From Acidimicrobiaceae bacterium (lineage in GTDB: Bacteria > Actinomycetota > Acidimicrobiia > Acidimicrobiales > Palsa-688), in assembly GCA_003156795.1 (NCBI GenBank), contig PMHU01000225.1, positions 1-13,371 on the forward strand: a DNA stretch of 13,371 bases, written 5' to 3'. Below, one piece after another: positions 6,709 to 13,371 of the stretch. A program made the position numbers and the translations under genes. The notes beneath the pieces were generated by a model that was not told the origin of the DNA, made no database searches, and worked only from the letters and a program-made list of their open reading frames with translations. The stretch's first letter is position 1. Each line of letters opens with the position of its first letter.

Positions 6709-8523
6709 ATGAGCGTAGATACGACCAGCTCTCAGTGCGAGATCCTGGTGGCGTTCGCCCCGTTGAACCCGCTCGTGAGTGGACTACTCGTGTCCGCGGA
6801 GGTGGACAGCAGCCTGTTCGTTCCCTCCCAGTTCCGCTTGGAGTTCAGGGAGATTCCCGACAAGGTGTTGCTGCCCGGCGGCTTGCAGCTGGCCACACCG
6901 GTGAGCGTCACGGTGAGCAAGGACGGGGTGCCGACCCCGCTCATCACCGGGGAAGTGACGGCCGTCGAAGTCGACTACGCCCACGGCGAGAGCCTCACCA
7001 TCGTTCGGGGCATGGACAAGTCTCACCGGCTCATGCGCGGTACCGCGACGATGGCTTACCCCGAGATGACGGCATCCGACGTGGTCACCATGCTGGTCGC
7101 CCAAGCCGGGGTCATACCGGGCGAGATAATCCCCACCACCAACGTCTACCCATGGCTGACGCAAGCCAACGTGAGCGCCTGGGTTTTTATCCAGCAGCTG
7201 GCGGCCATGGAGAACTGCGTGGCGTACGCGGACGCCCTGGGCCTCTTCAACTTCGGGCCCATGCCCATGCCCGAAGCGGGCATGCCACCGGTGGTCACTT
7301 ATGAGATACCGCCGATGGGAACCCAGCTGGTGATGGGGAAGAATCTCATACGCCTGAGGGCCGTCGTCTCAGGCGCCGAGCAGGTTCCCGCGGTCACCGT
7401 CACCGGCTACGACCCGTCGATGGCCATCCCCGTCATCGGCCCCTCGCCCACGCTGCCTTCGACGTCGCAAAGCATAGATCCGGCCACCCTTCCGCCGGTG
7501 GTGGGCGGCGAGTTCGGGGCTCTGCCCTTCTTCGACGCCAGCTTTCCCTTCGACAGCGAAGGGGCGGCGATGAGCCGAGCCCAGTCGATAGCGGCCGACA
7601 TCGCGGGCGCACTGGCCGAGCTCGAGGGCGAGTGCATCGGCAATTCGTCCCTGCTGGCCGGGGCGAGCGTCACGGTCGGCATGGCCGGAATGCCGTTCGA
7701 CGGCTACTACGTCTGCTCGGCCGCCCGCCACGTCTTCGAGCCCGACAGCGGTGGCTACACCACGTGGGTCACCGTCGGCGGCTTCCGGGACCGCTCACTC
7801 TTCGCCTTGAGCTCGGGCGCCGGCCCCGCCAACGGGACCCGTCCGAGCATCCCCGGTTTGGTGATCGGCACCGTGATCGACAACGTCGACCCGGAAAACC
7901 TCGGACAGGTCAAAGTGATGTTTCCCTGGCTGTCGCCCGACTACATCAGCGCCTGGGCGCGTGTGATGCAGATCGGGGCCAGCAAGATCGGCGGAGGATT
8001 CCTCTGGATCCCCGAGATCGACGACGAGGTTCTGATCGGCTTCGACCGGGGTTGCATCGACTATCCGTACGTGATCGGGAACCTGTACAACGGCATCGCA
8101 TCACCGTTGCCTCCTCCATCGGTGCAAGGGGTCGTGGCCAACCGCCGGATTGCGTCCCGTATGGCCCACACGATTCAGTTCAACGACGGCCCCGAAGCCA
8201 TGGGCATCAGCATCATGACGGCCCCAGTGGAACAGCCACCGACGTCCATCGTCCTCGACGGTGAACAGATCCAAATAACCATCAACTCATTGGGCCAGGT
8301 CGAGATCACCGGGGCCCTCGGAGTCAAGATCGCTGCTACCGGAGGGCCGCTCACCCTCGACGCTCCGAGCATCACGATCGGAAGCGAAGACACGCTCTCG
8401 CTGAGCCTGGCCGGCGCCACTGTCGCCGTCGGAGGGACCAGCACCAGCCAGGTATCGGTCGGTAGTCCCAGCACCGGCCAAGTCAGCGTGAGTGGGGCCG
8501 TGGTCAGCCTCGGGGCCGGGTAG
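6709..8523 (+). CDS. VgrG/gp5-gp27-like spike and hub protein (Afp8-like)
   Basis: A 604-residue trimeric spike protein. Residues 1 to about 378 form the hub (gp27 / late control protein D type), with strands such as QFRLEFREIPDKVLLPGG and a segment VFIQQLAAMENCVAYADALG. Residues about 382-462 are the gp5 OB fold (PGLVIGTVIDNVDPENLGQVKVMFPW, then GFLWIPEIDDEVLIGF and YPYVIGNLYNG). The remainder is a short beta-rich needle with repeating Val/Ser/Gly strands (TSQVSV and TGQVSV near the end). It lacks a lysozyme domain or other C-terminal effector extension. The length is usual for Afp8. The start is an ATG at 6709 with no clear ribosome binding site beyond GGCGGCCCGGG, so coupling to the LysM gene is likely. 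Confidence 0.95.
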   Translation: MSVDTTSSQCEILVAFAPLNPLVSGLLVSAEVDSSLFVPSQFRLEFREIPDKVLLPGGLQLATPVSVTVSKDGVPTPLITGEVTAVEVDYAHGESLTIVRGMDKSHRLMRGTATMAYPEMTASDVVTMLVAQAGVIPGEIIPTTNVYPWLTQANVSAWVFIQQLAAMENCVAYADALGLFNFGPMPMPEAGMPPVVTYEIPPMGTQLVMGKNLIRLRAVVSGAEQVPAVTVTGYDPSMAIPVIGPSPTLPSTSQSIDPATLPPVVGGEFGALPFFDASFPFDSEGAAMSRAQSIAADIAGALAELEGECIGNSSLLAGASVTVGMAGMPFDGYYVCSAARHVFEPDSGGYTTWVTVGGFRDRSLFALSSGAGPANGTRPSIPGLVIGTVIDNVDPENLGQVKVMFPWLSPDYISAWARVMQIGASKIGGGFLWIPEIDDEVLIGFDRGCIDYPYVIGNLYNGIASPLPPPSVQGVVANRRIASRMAHTIQFNDGPEAMGISIMTAPVEQPPTSIVLDGEQIQITINSLGQVEITGALGVKIAATGGPLTLDAPSITIGSEDTLSLSLAGATVAVGGTSTSQVSVGSPSTGQVSVSGAVVSLGAG

Positions 8524-8532
8524 GGGCGGATC

Positions 8533-8931
8533 GTGGCCGAAAAGTTCATCGGGCAGGGGTGGCGCTTCCCGCTCGGGACCGACGCGTCGGGCAGCATCGC
8601 GCTGAGCGGCGACGACCGGGACCTCGAGCAGGCCATACGCCTGATCCTGGCCACCGCTCCGGGTGAGCGTCCCATGCGACCGGAGTTCGGTTGTGGCATC
8701 CACAACTACGTGTTCGCTCCAGCAGACGCCACCACCGCCGGCCGGCTGTCGGTCGAAGTGAAGCGGGCCCTCGGATTCTGGGAGCCCCGCATCACCGTCA
8801 AGAGCGTCGACGTCAGCATCGATGAGTACGCGCGCAACACGCTCTACATCGACATCCATTACGAGAAGAAGGGTTCTTACGACCCCCGGAACCTGGTCTT
8901 TCCCTTCTATGTGATCCCCGAGGAGGACTGA
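8533..8931 (+). CDS. gp25/GPW-family baseplate wedge protein (Afp9-like)
   Basis: A 132-residue member of the gp25/W family, starting at GTG 8533, 9 bases after the spike gene. The conserved family motif is seen as GERPMRPEFGCGI (residues about 44-55), preceded by the LEQAIRLILAT helix and followed by a helix ending in RALGFWEPRI. The C-terminal strands (LYIDIHYEKK) and the end VFPFYVIPEED complete the domain. In T4 gp25 links the baseplate to the sheath and nucleates sheath assembly, and Afp9 is the eCIS equivalent. The start of the next gene follows 5 bases after the stop, and its ribosome binding site lies inside this gene. Confidence 0.95.
   Translation: MAEKFIGQGWRFPLGTDASGSIALSGDDRDLEQAIRLILATAPGERPMRPEFGCGIHNYVFAPADATTAGRLSVEVKRALGFWEPRITVKSVDVSIDEYARNTLYIDIHYEKKGSYDPRNLVFPFYVIPEED
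8921..8926 (+). promoter_or_regulatory. Ribosome binding site of the gpJ/gp47-like gene
   Basis: AGGAGG within the last codons of the gp25 gene, 10 bases before the ATG at 8937, supports that start. Confidence 0.7.
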
Positions 8932-8936
8932 GCCAG

Positions 8937-10889
8937 ATGGCCCTGCCGGCACCCAACCTCGACGACCGCCGCTTCCAAAACCTGGTCGACGACGCCAAGC
9001 GGCTCGTCCAGCGTCGATGCCCGGAATGGACCGACCACAACGTCTCGGACCCCGGGGTGACGTTGATCGAGACCTTCGCCTACATGACCGATCAGGTGAT
9101 CTACCGGCTCAACCGAGTTCCCGATCGCAACTACATAAGGTTCCTCGAGCTTCTCGGCGTGCACCTCTTCCCTCCCACCGCGGCGCGTACCGGAGTGACC
9201 TTCTGGCTGTCGGCTCCCCAGGACCAACCCATCGTCGTTCCCATCGGCGTCGAAGTCGCCACGCCCAGAACCGAAGCGGTCGGATCGTCCGTGGCGTTCA
9301 CGACGACCGATGAGTTGAGCATCGTCCCTTGCGAGATGACGTATGTCGGCTCCATCCCCGTCGACGGGACGTGGCGCGACCACACCGACAGCATCAGCCT
9401 GTCACCGTTTTCCTGCTTCTCCCCCCAGCCCGCACCCGACGAAGTGCTTCTGATCGGGTTGTCGACGGCGGTGCCGCGATGCGCCGTCAACATCCGACTC
9501 GACTGCAACATCGAGGGGATCGGCGTGGACCCCGAGTGGCCACCGCTGGTGTGGGAGGCATCCGATGGTCAGTCGTGGGTCGAGTGCGAGCTGGAAAGGG
9601 ACACCACCGGCGGACTGAACCGGGCCGGGGAAGTCGTCCTGCACGTGCCGCCGTCGCATGTGGTTTCGCTTGAGCATCAGTTGCGAGCTGGATGGCTGCG
9701 GGCTCGGGTAACAACACCCGAGGAGGACCAGCCCTTCTACAGCAACTCTCCGTTGATCAGGAAGGTCGAAGCCTTCACGATCGGTGGGACGACGGAGGCT
9801 GTGCAAGCCGAGGTCATGGAGGGGGAGGTATTGGGATTTTCGGAGGGGGTACCGGGCCAGCGTTTCGATGTCGCTCGCGCGCCGGTCGTCCCCTCAGGAG
9901 ACCCAGTGGTGTTGGAAGTGTCCGACGAAGAAGAGGGGTGGCAGGAGTGGTCGGAGGTATCCGACTTCTCCCAGAGCCAGGGCCAGGACCGCCACTTCGT
10001 GCTCGACGGGGTAGGCGGGGAGGTGCTGCTCGGCCCGGCTGTGCGCACCGCTGAAGGCGAGCTATTGCAATACGGCGCCGTGCCGCCGAAGGGATCGGTC
10101 CTGCGTGTGCGCAAATATCACACCGGCGGAGGACGCCAGGGCAACATCGCCCAGCGGGCGATCCGCGTCTGCCGCACGACGATCCCGTACGTGGCCCGGG
10201 TCGAGAACCGACACGCCGCGTCGGGAGGCGTCGACGGGGAGGACATCGAGGAGGCCAAAATCCGCGGGCCCATCGTGTTGCGGACGCTGGGCCGGGCCGT
10301 CACGGCTGAAGACTACGAGCAACTGGCTCGGGAGGCGGCTCCAGAGGCCGCCCGCGTGAAGGCCGTCGCCGCCACCAGTGACGAGGAGGCCGGGGGAGTC
10401 AGGGTGCTGCTGGTCCCGGCGGTCGCTGACGACGAAGACGGCAAGTTGTCGTTCGAGCAACTCGTCCCGTCCGTGGAGATGCTCAGGTCGGTGGCCACGT
10501 TTCTGGATACGCGCCGGACGATCGGAGCGCGGGTCATGGTGGAGCCGCCCGCATACCAAGGCGTCACGGTCGTAGCCATGCTGCGGGCCCGTCCTTGGGC
10601 GGATCCGGCCCGGCTGCGCGCCACAGCGATCGACGCCCTGTATTCGTACCTTCATCCCATCAGGGGGGGAATGGATGGGACCGGGTGGCCATTCGGCCGG
10701 CCGGTGCACATGGGCGAGGTGTACGCCCTGCTTCAGCGGCTGCCCGGAACCGAACTGGTCGAAGACGTCAGGTTGTTCGCGGCCAACCCGATAACCGGAG
10801 AGCGGGGCCAAGCCGCCCAACGGGTCGAGGTGGCCGCCAACGCCCTGGTCTTCTCCTATGAGCACCAAGTTCGGGTCGAGGAAATATAG
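8937..10889 (+). CDS. Baseplate assembly protein J/gp6-gp47-like (Afp11-like)
   Basis: A 650-residue baseplate wedge protein. The N-terminus shows a highly characteristic segment at residues about 30-56 (WTDHNVSDPGVTLIETFAYM, then DQVIYRLNRVP). The middle (about 90-370) is beta-rich and probably decorates the baseplate. From about residue 395 comes the classical baseplate J core, with RKYHTGGGRQGNIA, GRAVTAEDYEQLAREAAPEAARVKAV, and a C-terminal region with FGRPVHMGEVYALLQRLPGTELVEDV. In phages this protein and the gpI/gp53 partner form the wedge that transmits the contraction signal. The next gene starts 2 bases after the stop. The identification is secure; numbering by Afp homologue is by order and domain. 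Confidence 0.94.
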   Translation: MALPAPNLDDRRFQNLVDDAKRLVQRRCPEWTDHNVSDPGVTLIETFAYMTDQVIYRLNRVPDRNYIRFLELLGVHLFPPTAARTGVTFWLSAPQDQPIVVPIGVEVATPRTEAVGSSVAFTTTDELSIVPCEMTYVGSIPVDGTWRDHTDSISLSPFSCFSPQPAPDEVLLIGLSTAVPRCAVNIRLDCNIEGIGVDPEWPPLVWEASDGQSWVECELERDTTGGLNRAGEVVLHVPPSHVVSLEHQLRAGWLRARVTTPEEDQPFYSNSPLIRKVEAFTIGGTTEAVQAEVMEGEVLGFSEGVPGQRFDVARAPVVPSGDPVVLEVSDEEEGWQEWSEVSDFSQSQGQDRHFVLDGVGGEVLLGPAVRTAEGELLQYGAVPPKGSVLRVRKYHTGGGRQGNIAQRAIRVCRTTIPYVARVENRHAASGGVDGEDIEEAKIRGPIVLRTLGRAVTAEDYEQLAREAAPEAARVKAVAATSDEEAGGVRVLLVPAVADDEDGKLSFEQLVPSVEMLRSVATFLDTRRTIGARVMVEPPAYQGVTVVAMLRARPWADPARLRATAIDALYSYLHPIRGGMDGTGWPFGRPVHMGEVYALLQRLPGTELVEDVRLFAANPITGERGQAAQRVEVAANALVFSYEHQVRVEEI

Positions 10890-10891
10890 GC

Positions 10892-11743
10892 GTGGCTTCT
10901 GTCGTGGCGGATAGTCGAGCGGAACGTAGGGCCGCACTGGCGCTAACCGTTCCCATGCGGGGCTCTGTCGAAGGCTTGGCGAGCCCGCGGCCGCTAGGCA
11001 ACGAACTACCCGCCGCCTTCCAGGAGGACGAGTTCTGCATGCGGATGGTCAGCGCCTTCGATGAGGTACTGGCCCCCGTGTTCTCAACGATCGATTGTTG
11101 GGACAGCTATCTCGACCCTCAGCTCGCCCCCGACGATTTCGTCGATTGGCTGGCCAGCTGGGTCGGGGTCGATATCGACGAGACCTGGTCGCTGGAACGC
11201 CGTCGCCAGCTGATCCGGGACGCCGTACTCTTGTACCGCATCCGAGGGACGGCCGCCGGGTTGGCGGCCCACATCGACTTGTACATCGGTGTCGTGCCGG
11301 CGATCGAGGAGAGCGGTGGCTGTGGTTGGTCGGAAACGGCCGGGGCGGCGCTGCCCGGCTCGCCGCGACCCCACCTGACCGTCCGGCTCGTGGTGAGCGA
11401 TCCGGCCACGGTCAATCGGACCACCGTCCAACGGATCGTCGGGTCGTCGCGTCCGGCCCATCTCCCCTTTGAGCTCGAAGTCGTCGCCGAAGGGGCGAAG
11501 GCCCGAGGTGCGACCAGGACCCGCAGGGTGGATTCCGGTGCCGACGACGGCGATGGGCCCGACACTTCGGATGCCGACGCGCCGGGGGCCGTGGATCTGC
11601 CGGGATCCGAGCGAATAGAGCTGGCCCCGCAAGGACCGGAGAACCAGGAGGCTCCTGAGGAGTCGCCCGAGCCGTCGTCGGCCGCAGAGCCCGAAAAGCC
11701 GGAGACGCCCGAAGGGCCCCAGGGGACGGATCTCCAAGATTGA
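10892..11743 (+). CDS. gpI-like phage tail/baseplate protein with acidic C-terminal tail (Afp12-like)
   Basis: A 283-residue protein starting at GTG 10892, two bases behind the J gene. Residues about 50-140 carry the tail protein I pattern: YLDPQLAPDDFVDWLASWVG, then WSLERRRQLIRDAVLLYRIRGTAAGLAAHI. Residues about 150-200 continue with strands such as HLTVRLVVSD. In phages and R-type pyocins, gpI partners with gpJ in the baseplate wedge. Residues 213-283 are low complexity, Pro/Ala-rich and strongly acidic: 21 Asp/Glu against 2 Lys/Arg over 71 residues. This disordered extension is not part of the gpI fold. The stop overlaps the TTG start of the basic repeat gene (ATTGA), so the two are translationally coupled. 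The wedge role is from family knowledge; the function of the acidic tail is unknown. Confidence 0.88.
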   Translation: MASVVADSRAERRAALALTVPMRGSVEGLASPRPLGNELPAAFQEDEFCMRMVSAFDEVLAPVFSTIDCWDSYLDPQLAPDDFVDWLASWVGVDIDETWSLERRRQLIRDAVLLYRIRGTAAGLAAHIDLYIGVVPAIEESGGCGWSETAGAALPGSPRPHLTVRLVVSDPATVNRTTVQRIVGSSRPAHLPFELEVVAEGAKARGATRTRRVDSGADDGDGPDTSDADAPGAVDLPGSERIELAPQGPENQEAPEESPEPSSAAEPEKPETPEGPQGTDLQD

Positions 11744-12633
11744 GCGCGCTCCGGCCGCCCGGCTCACTGAAGGTACCCGGGATACACGCTCCCGCCAAGA
11801 CGGGTCATGCCGGACTCGCGCACCAGGGCTCCTCTGACCTGGCCGAGCTGCGCAAAACTGCGTTGAAGCGGAGGCCCCACGGGGCCACTCGCAAACGAAG
11901 CGCGCTCGTGCGCCAAAGGGGCGTCGGTGGCGCGTCGCCGCTGGCGGAGGAGTTGAAGCACCTCAAGAAGGCCGGCCCAGCCCACAAGGCGGGCCTGACG
12001 CCCCAGGCCGGCCTGACCAAGAAGCCAGGCGTCAAAGACTTGGACGGAATGAAGAAGGCGATGGGGGCCAGTCGGAAGGCGGCGATGAAATCCATGACCC
12101 CGGCGAAGAGCGCGCTGATCCATCAGAAGAGCCACGCCGCGGGCGGAAAGCTGCCCCGGGCTGGGGAGTTGGCGAAGGCCAAGGCTCTGGCCAAGGCCAA
12201 GGCTCTGGCCAAGGGCGGCCCGGGCAGGGAGCTGGCGCCAGCCAAAACGGTGGCGTCGATCCAGAAGGGAGGTCTGGCCCAGAAGGGAGGTCTGGCCCAG
12301 AAGGCCGGCGTCGTGCGCAAGGCGGGCGCAAAGGATTTGGTCGGGTTGCAGAAGGCGACGGGGGTTGGGAGGAAGGCGGCCATGAAGTCGATGACCCCGG
12401 TGAAGAGCGCACTGGTCCGCCAGAAGAGCCACGGCGACAAAGGCGGGCTTCTTCACGCGGCGGAGCGGGCGACCATGGGAGGCGGCCTCGGCCGCGAGTT
12501 CGGACGGTCAATGAAGCCCCGTCATGGGGCCGCCGCTCCGGGGTTGAAGAAGCGTGGCGGCTTGGCCCACAAGGACAAGCCGGGTGCCAAGGTGGCCCGC
12601 AAACTGGGCCGGCCCGGGCGGGGTCTCGAGTAA
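11740..12633 (+). CDS. Highly basic, Lys/Ala/Gly-rich internally repeated protein, function unknown
   Basis: A 297-residue protein read from TTG 11740, which overlaps the previous stop. I do not recognise it. My count gives 43 Lys, 22 Arg, 6 Asp and 8 Glu, and no Cys, Trp, Tyr or Asn. It should be largely disordered or form separate amphipathic helices. Residues 97-132 and 196-231 are a diverged duplication (26 of 36 identical) with the shared core RKAAMKSMTP followed by KSAL and QKSH. A shorter, weaker third copy spans about residues 33-60. Between them lie short tandem repeats (AKAKAL, QKGGLA). There is no signal peptide or membrane segment. Possible roles are a cargo or lumen-filling protein, a nucleic-acid binder, or a scaffold binding the acidic tail of the upstream gpI-like protein. 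A shadow frame is possible, but the fit between the neighbouring stop and start argues for a real gene. Confidence 0.7.
   Translation: MSALRPPGSLKVPGIHAPAKTGHAGLAHQGSSDLAELRKTALKRRPHGATRKRSALVRQRGVGGASPLAEELKHLKKAGPAHKAGLTPQAGLTKKPGVKDLDGMKKAMGASRKAAMKSMTPAKSALIHQKSHAAGGKLPRAGELAKAKALAKAKALAKGGPGRELAPAKTVASIQKGGLAQKGGLAQKAGVVRKAGAKDLVGLQKATGVGRKAAMKSMTPVKSALVRQKSHGDKGGLLHAAERATMGGGLGREFGRSMKPRHGAAAPGLKKRGGLAHKDKPGAKVARKLGRPGRGLE
11836..11919 (+). repeat. Degenerate first copy of the basic-protein repeat
   Basis: Residues 33-60 of the basic protein begin DLAELRKTAL and end RKRSALVRQR. They align with the later copy DLVGLQKAT...KSALVRQK if a three-residue gap is allowed. The match is weaker than that between the other two copies. 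Confidence 0.5.
12028..12135 (+). repeat. Repeat copy A of the basic protein (36 codons)
   Basis: Residues 97-132, from GVKDLDGMKKAMG to KSALIHQKSH. It is 26/36 identical to copy B, 297 bases downstream. The shared core RKAAMKSMTP is unbroken. Confidence 0.8.
12175..12210 (+). repeat. Perfect 18-bp tandem repeat, two copies
   Basis: Two identical units AAGGCCAAGGCTCTGGCC, in frame, encoding KAKALA twice in the basic repeat protein. The perfect DNA identity suggests a recent slippage duplication. Confidence 0.9.
12262..12297 (+). repeat. Perfect 18-bp tandem repeat, two copies
   Basis: Two identical units CAGAAGGGAGGTCTGGCC, in frame, encoding QKGGLA twice. It has the same length as the tandem repeat at 12175 but a different sequence. 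Confidence 0.9.
12325..12432 (+). repeat. Repeat copy B of the basic protein (36 codons)
   Basis: Residues 196-231, from GAKDLVGLQKATG to KSALVRQKSH. It is the partner of copy A at 12028, with diverged DNA but a strongly kept protein sequence. Confidence 0.8.
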
Positions 12634-13371
12634 ATGCAGGATTACGCAGAACCCGTTGCCGACCAGTCCGCTCACTCGGTCGAAGCCCCAGCTGACGTGG
12701 CCGTGGCCATGGGGATCAAGTCAACTGGGCATCTGTCGTACCAAGAGGCGCGCCAGTCGCCGTGCCTGTCGTGTACCACCTCGCCGTGCTGCACCTATTT
12801 GCTGCTGCTCGACTTCGCGCTCGAATCGTTGCTCGACGTCGACTACGCCGCCTACCTGCTCAACTTCGAAGGCATCGTGCTCGGACTGGGCCCTGACGCC
12901 AAGGTGGACGTCTACCTCAACCAGCCGTGCGGCTACCTGGACGTCCCGACCGGGCTGTGCACGGTGCACCGCACGCCGACCCAGCCGTCGATCTGCAGCC
13001 ACTACAACGACCACTCCTGCGGGTATCGCCGTCGAATGACGGTGGACGTGGATCCAGTCCGCCCCTTGATGGACCGGCAGCGGATGGCGTGGTACGCCCG
13101 TCAACTCACGTTCGACGAAACGCGCCGGGTGATCGCTGTCCCGGCTTGGGGCGACGTGCAGGAAGCGTTTCTCTCCATGCACTTGGAACGGCATCCGGCG
13201 CCGACCCCGCCGCCCGACCCGGTCACCGAGGAATGGCGAGCCCTCACGCTGTCGAAGAAGAGCGCAAACGCCAAACCGCCCGGCACGCATCGAATCGCGG
13301 ATCCCGTCGTCTCCGATCCGTGCCAGGGCTGCGGGGCTTGGTGCTGCAAGACGCTGCTGTTTAGCCGGGAA
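12634..13371 (+). CDS. Cysteine-cluster (YkgJ/CxxCxxCC-like) protein, 3' end outside the window
   Basis: The frame is open from ATG 12634, directly after the previous stop, to the window end (246 codons, no stop). The protein has two cysteine clusters. Cys44, Cys47, Cys52 and Cys53 form CLSCTTSPCC, followed by Cys99, Cys109, Cys121 and Cys129, the last two around CSHYNDHSC. Cys230, Cys233, Cys237 and Cys238 form CQGCGAWCC at the very end. The CxxC(x3-4)CC start with later single cysteines is the layout of the YkgJ family, predicted to bind zinc or iron. The second motif suggests a tandem second domain beyond the window. A Pro-rich linker (about 188-196) separates them. No signal peptide is seen. 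An alternative start is ATG 12709. Its role beside an eCIS locus is unknown; a metal-binding accessory or maturation factor is possible. Confidence 0.75.
   Translation, partial: MQDYAEPVADQSAHSVEAPADVAVAMGIKSTGHLSYQEARQSPCLSCTTSPCCTYLLLLDFALESLLDVDYAAYLLNFEGIVLGLGPDAKVDVYLNQPCGYLDVPTGLCTVHRTPTQPSICSHYNDHSCGYRRRMTVDVDPVRPLMDRQRMAWYARQLTFDETRRVIAVPAWGDVQEAFLSMHLERHPAPTPPPDPVTEEWRALTLSKKSANAKPPGTHRIADPVVSDPCQGCGAWCCKTLLFSRE

Noticed and set aside
11764..12456. 230-codon minus-strand open frame opposite the basic repeat gene
   Set aside because: It is repetitive only because the + strand is. It has no ribosome binding site or neighbour fit, whereas the + frame fits exactly between the gpI-like stop and the next ATG.
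12927..13364. 145-codon + strand frame within the cysteine-cluster gene
   Set aside because: It is Arg/Pro/Gly-rich with no motif. The competing frame from 12634 has ordered cysteine motifs and starts right after the previous stop.

Overview
The window is a GC-rich (roughly two-thirds G+C by eye), densely packed, single-strand gene cluster with frequent GTG/TTG starts. It encodes most of an extracellular contractile injection system (eCIS, the Afp/PVC-like phage-tail-derived particle). Composition, start-codon use, and the presence of a DUF6760-like small gene and a DUF4157 protein fit an actinobacterial-type eCIS. An acidimicrobial or other high-GC Actinomycetota host is plausible, but the class is an inference. 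All supported genes are on the + strand, and nothing on the minus strand looks real.

Layout: (1) 1-537, 3' part of the AAA+ ATPase (Afp15-like). (2) 538-673, the only sizeable intergenic gap, ending in a strong ribosome binding site. (3) 674-2689, contractile sheath and inner tube. (4) 2689-3338, a tail-assembly-type protein with a CxxC pair, overlapped by a 53-residue protein resembling phage GpE'/DUF6760. (5) 3346-5553, a long Pro/Ala-rich protein carrying a DUF4157 HExxH domain. (6) 5558-8931, second tube protein, LysM baseplate protein, VgrG-like spike and gp25 baseplate wedge protein. (7) 8937-11743, gpJ/gp47-like and gpI-like baseplate proteins. (8) 11740-12633, an extremely basic, internally repeated protein that I do not recognise. 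(9) 12634-13371, the 5' part of a protein with two CxxC...CC cysteine clusters, running off the window.

The structural genes would build a contractile nanomachine. The sheath surrounds the tube, and the LysM and VgrG proteins form the spike and hub. The gp25, J and I proteins form the baseplate that triggers contraction, and the ATPase acts in late assembly or disassembly. Gene junctions are mostly 4-base or shorter overlaps or gaps of a few bases, so the whole run from 674 is probably one transcript. A PAAR tip protein, long tape measure, tail fibre and cap protein are not seen here and may lie outside.

The most unusual part is the 3' end. A gpI-like baseplate protein ends in a strongly acidic tail and is translationally coupled to a basic repeat protein (about 65 Lys/Arg against 14 Asp/Glu). 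That gene is followed directly by a cysteine-cluster protein. These are the best candidates for an undescribed accessory or cargo module.
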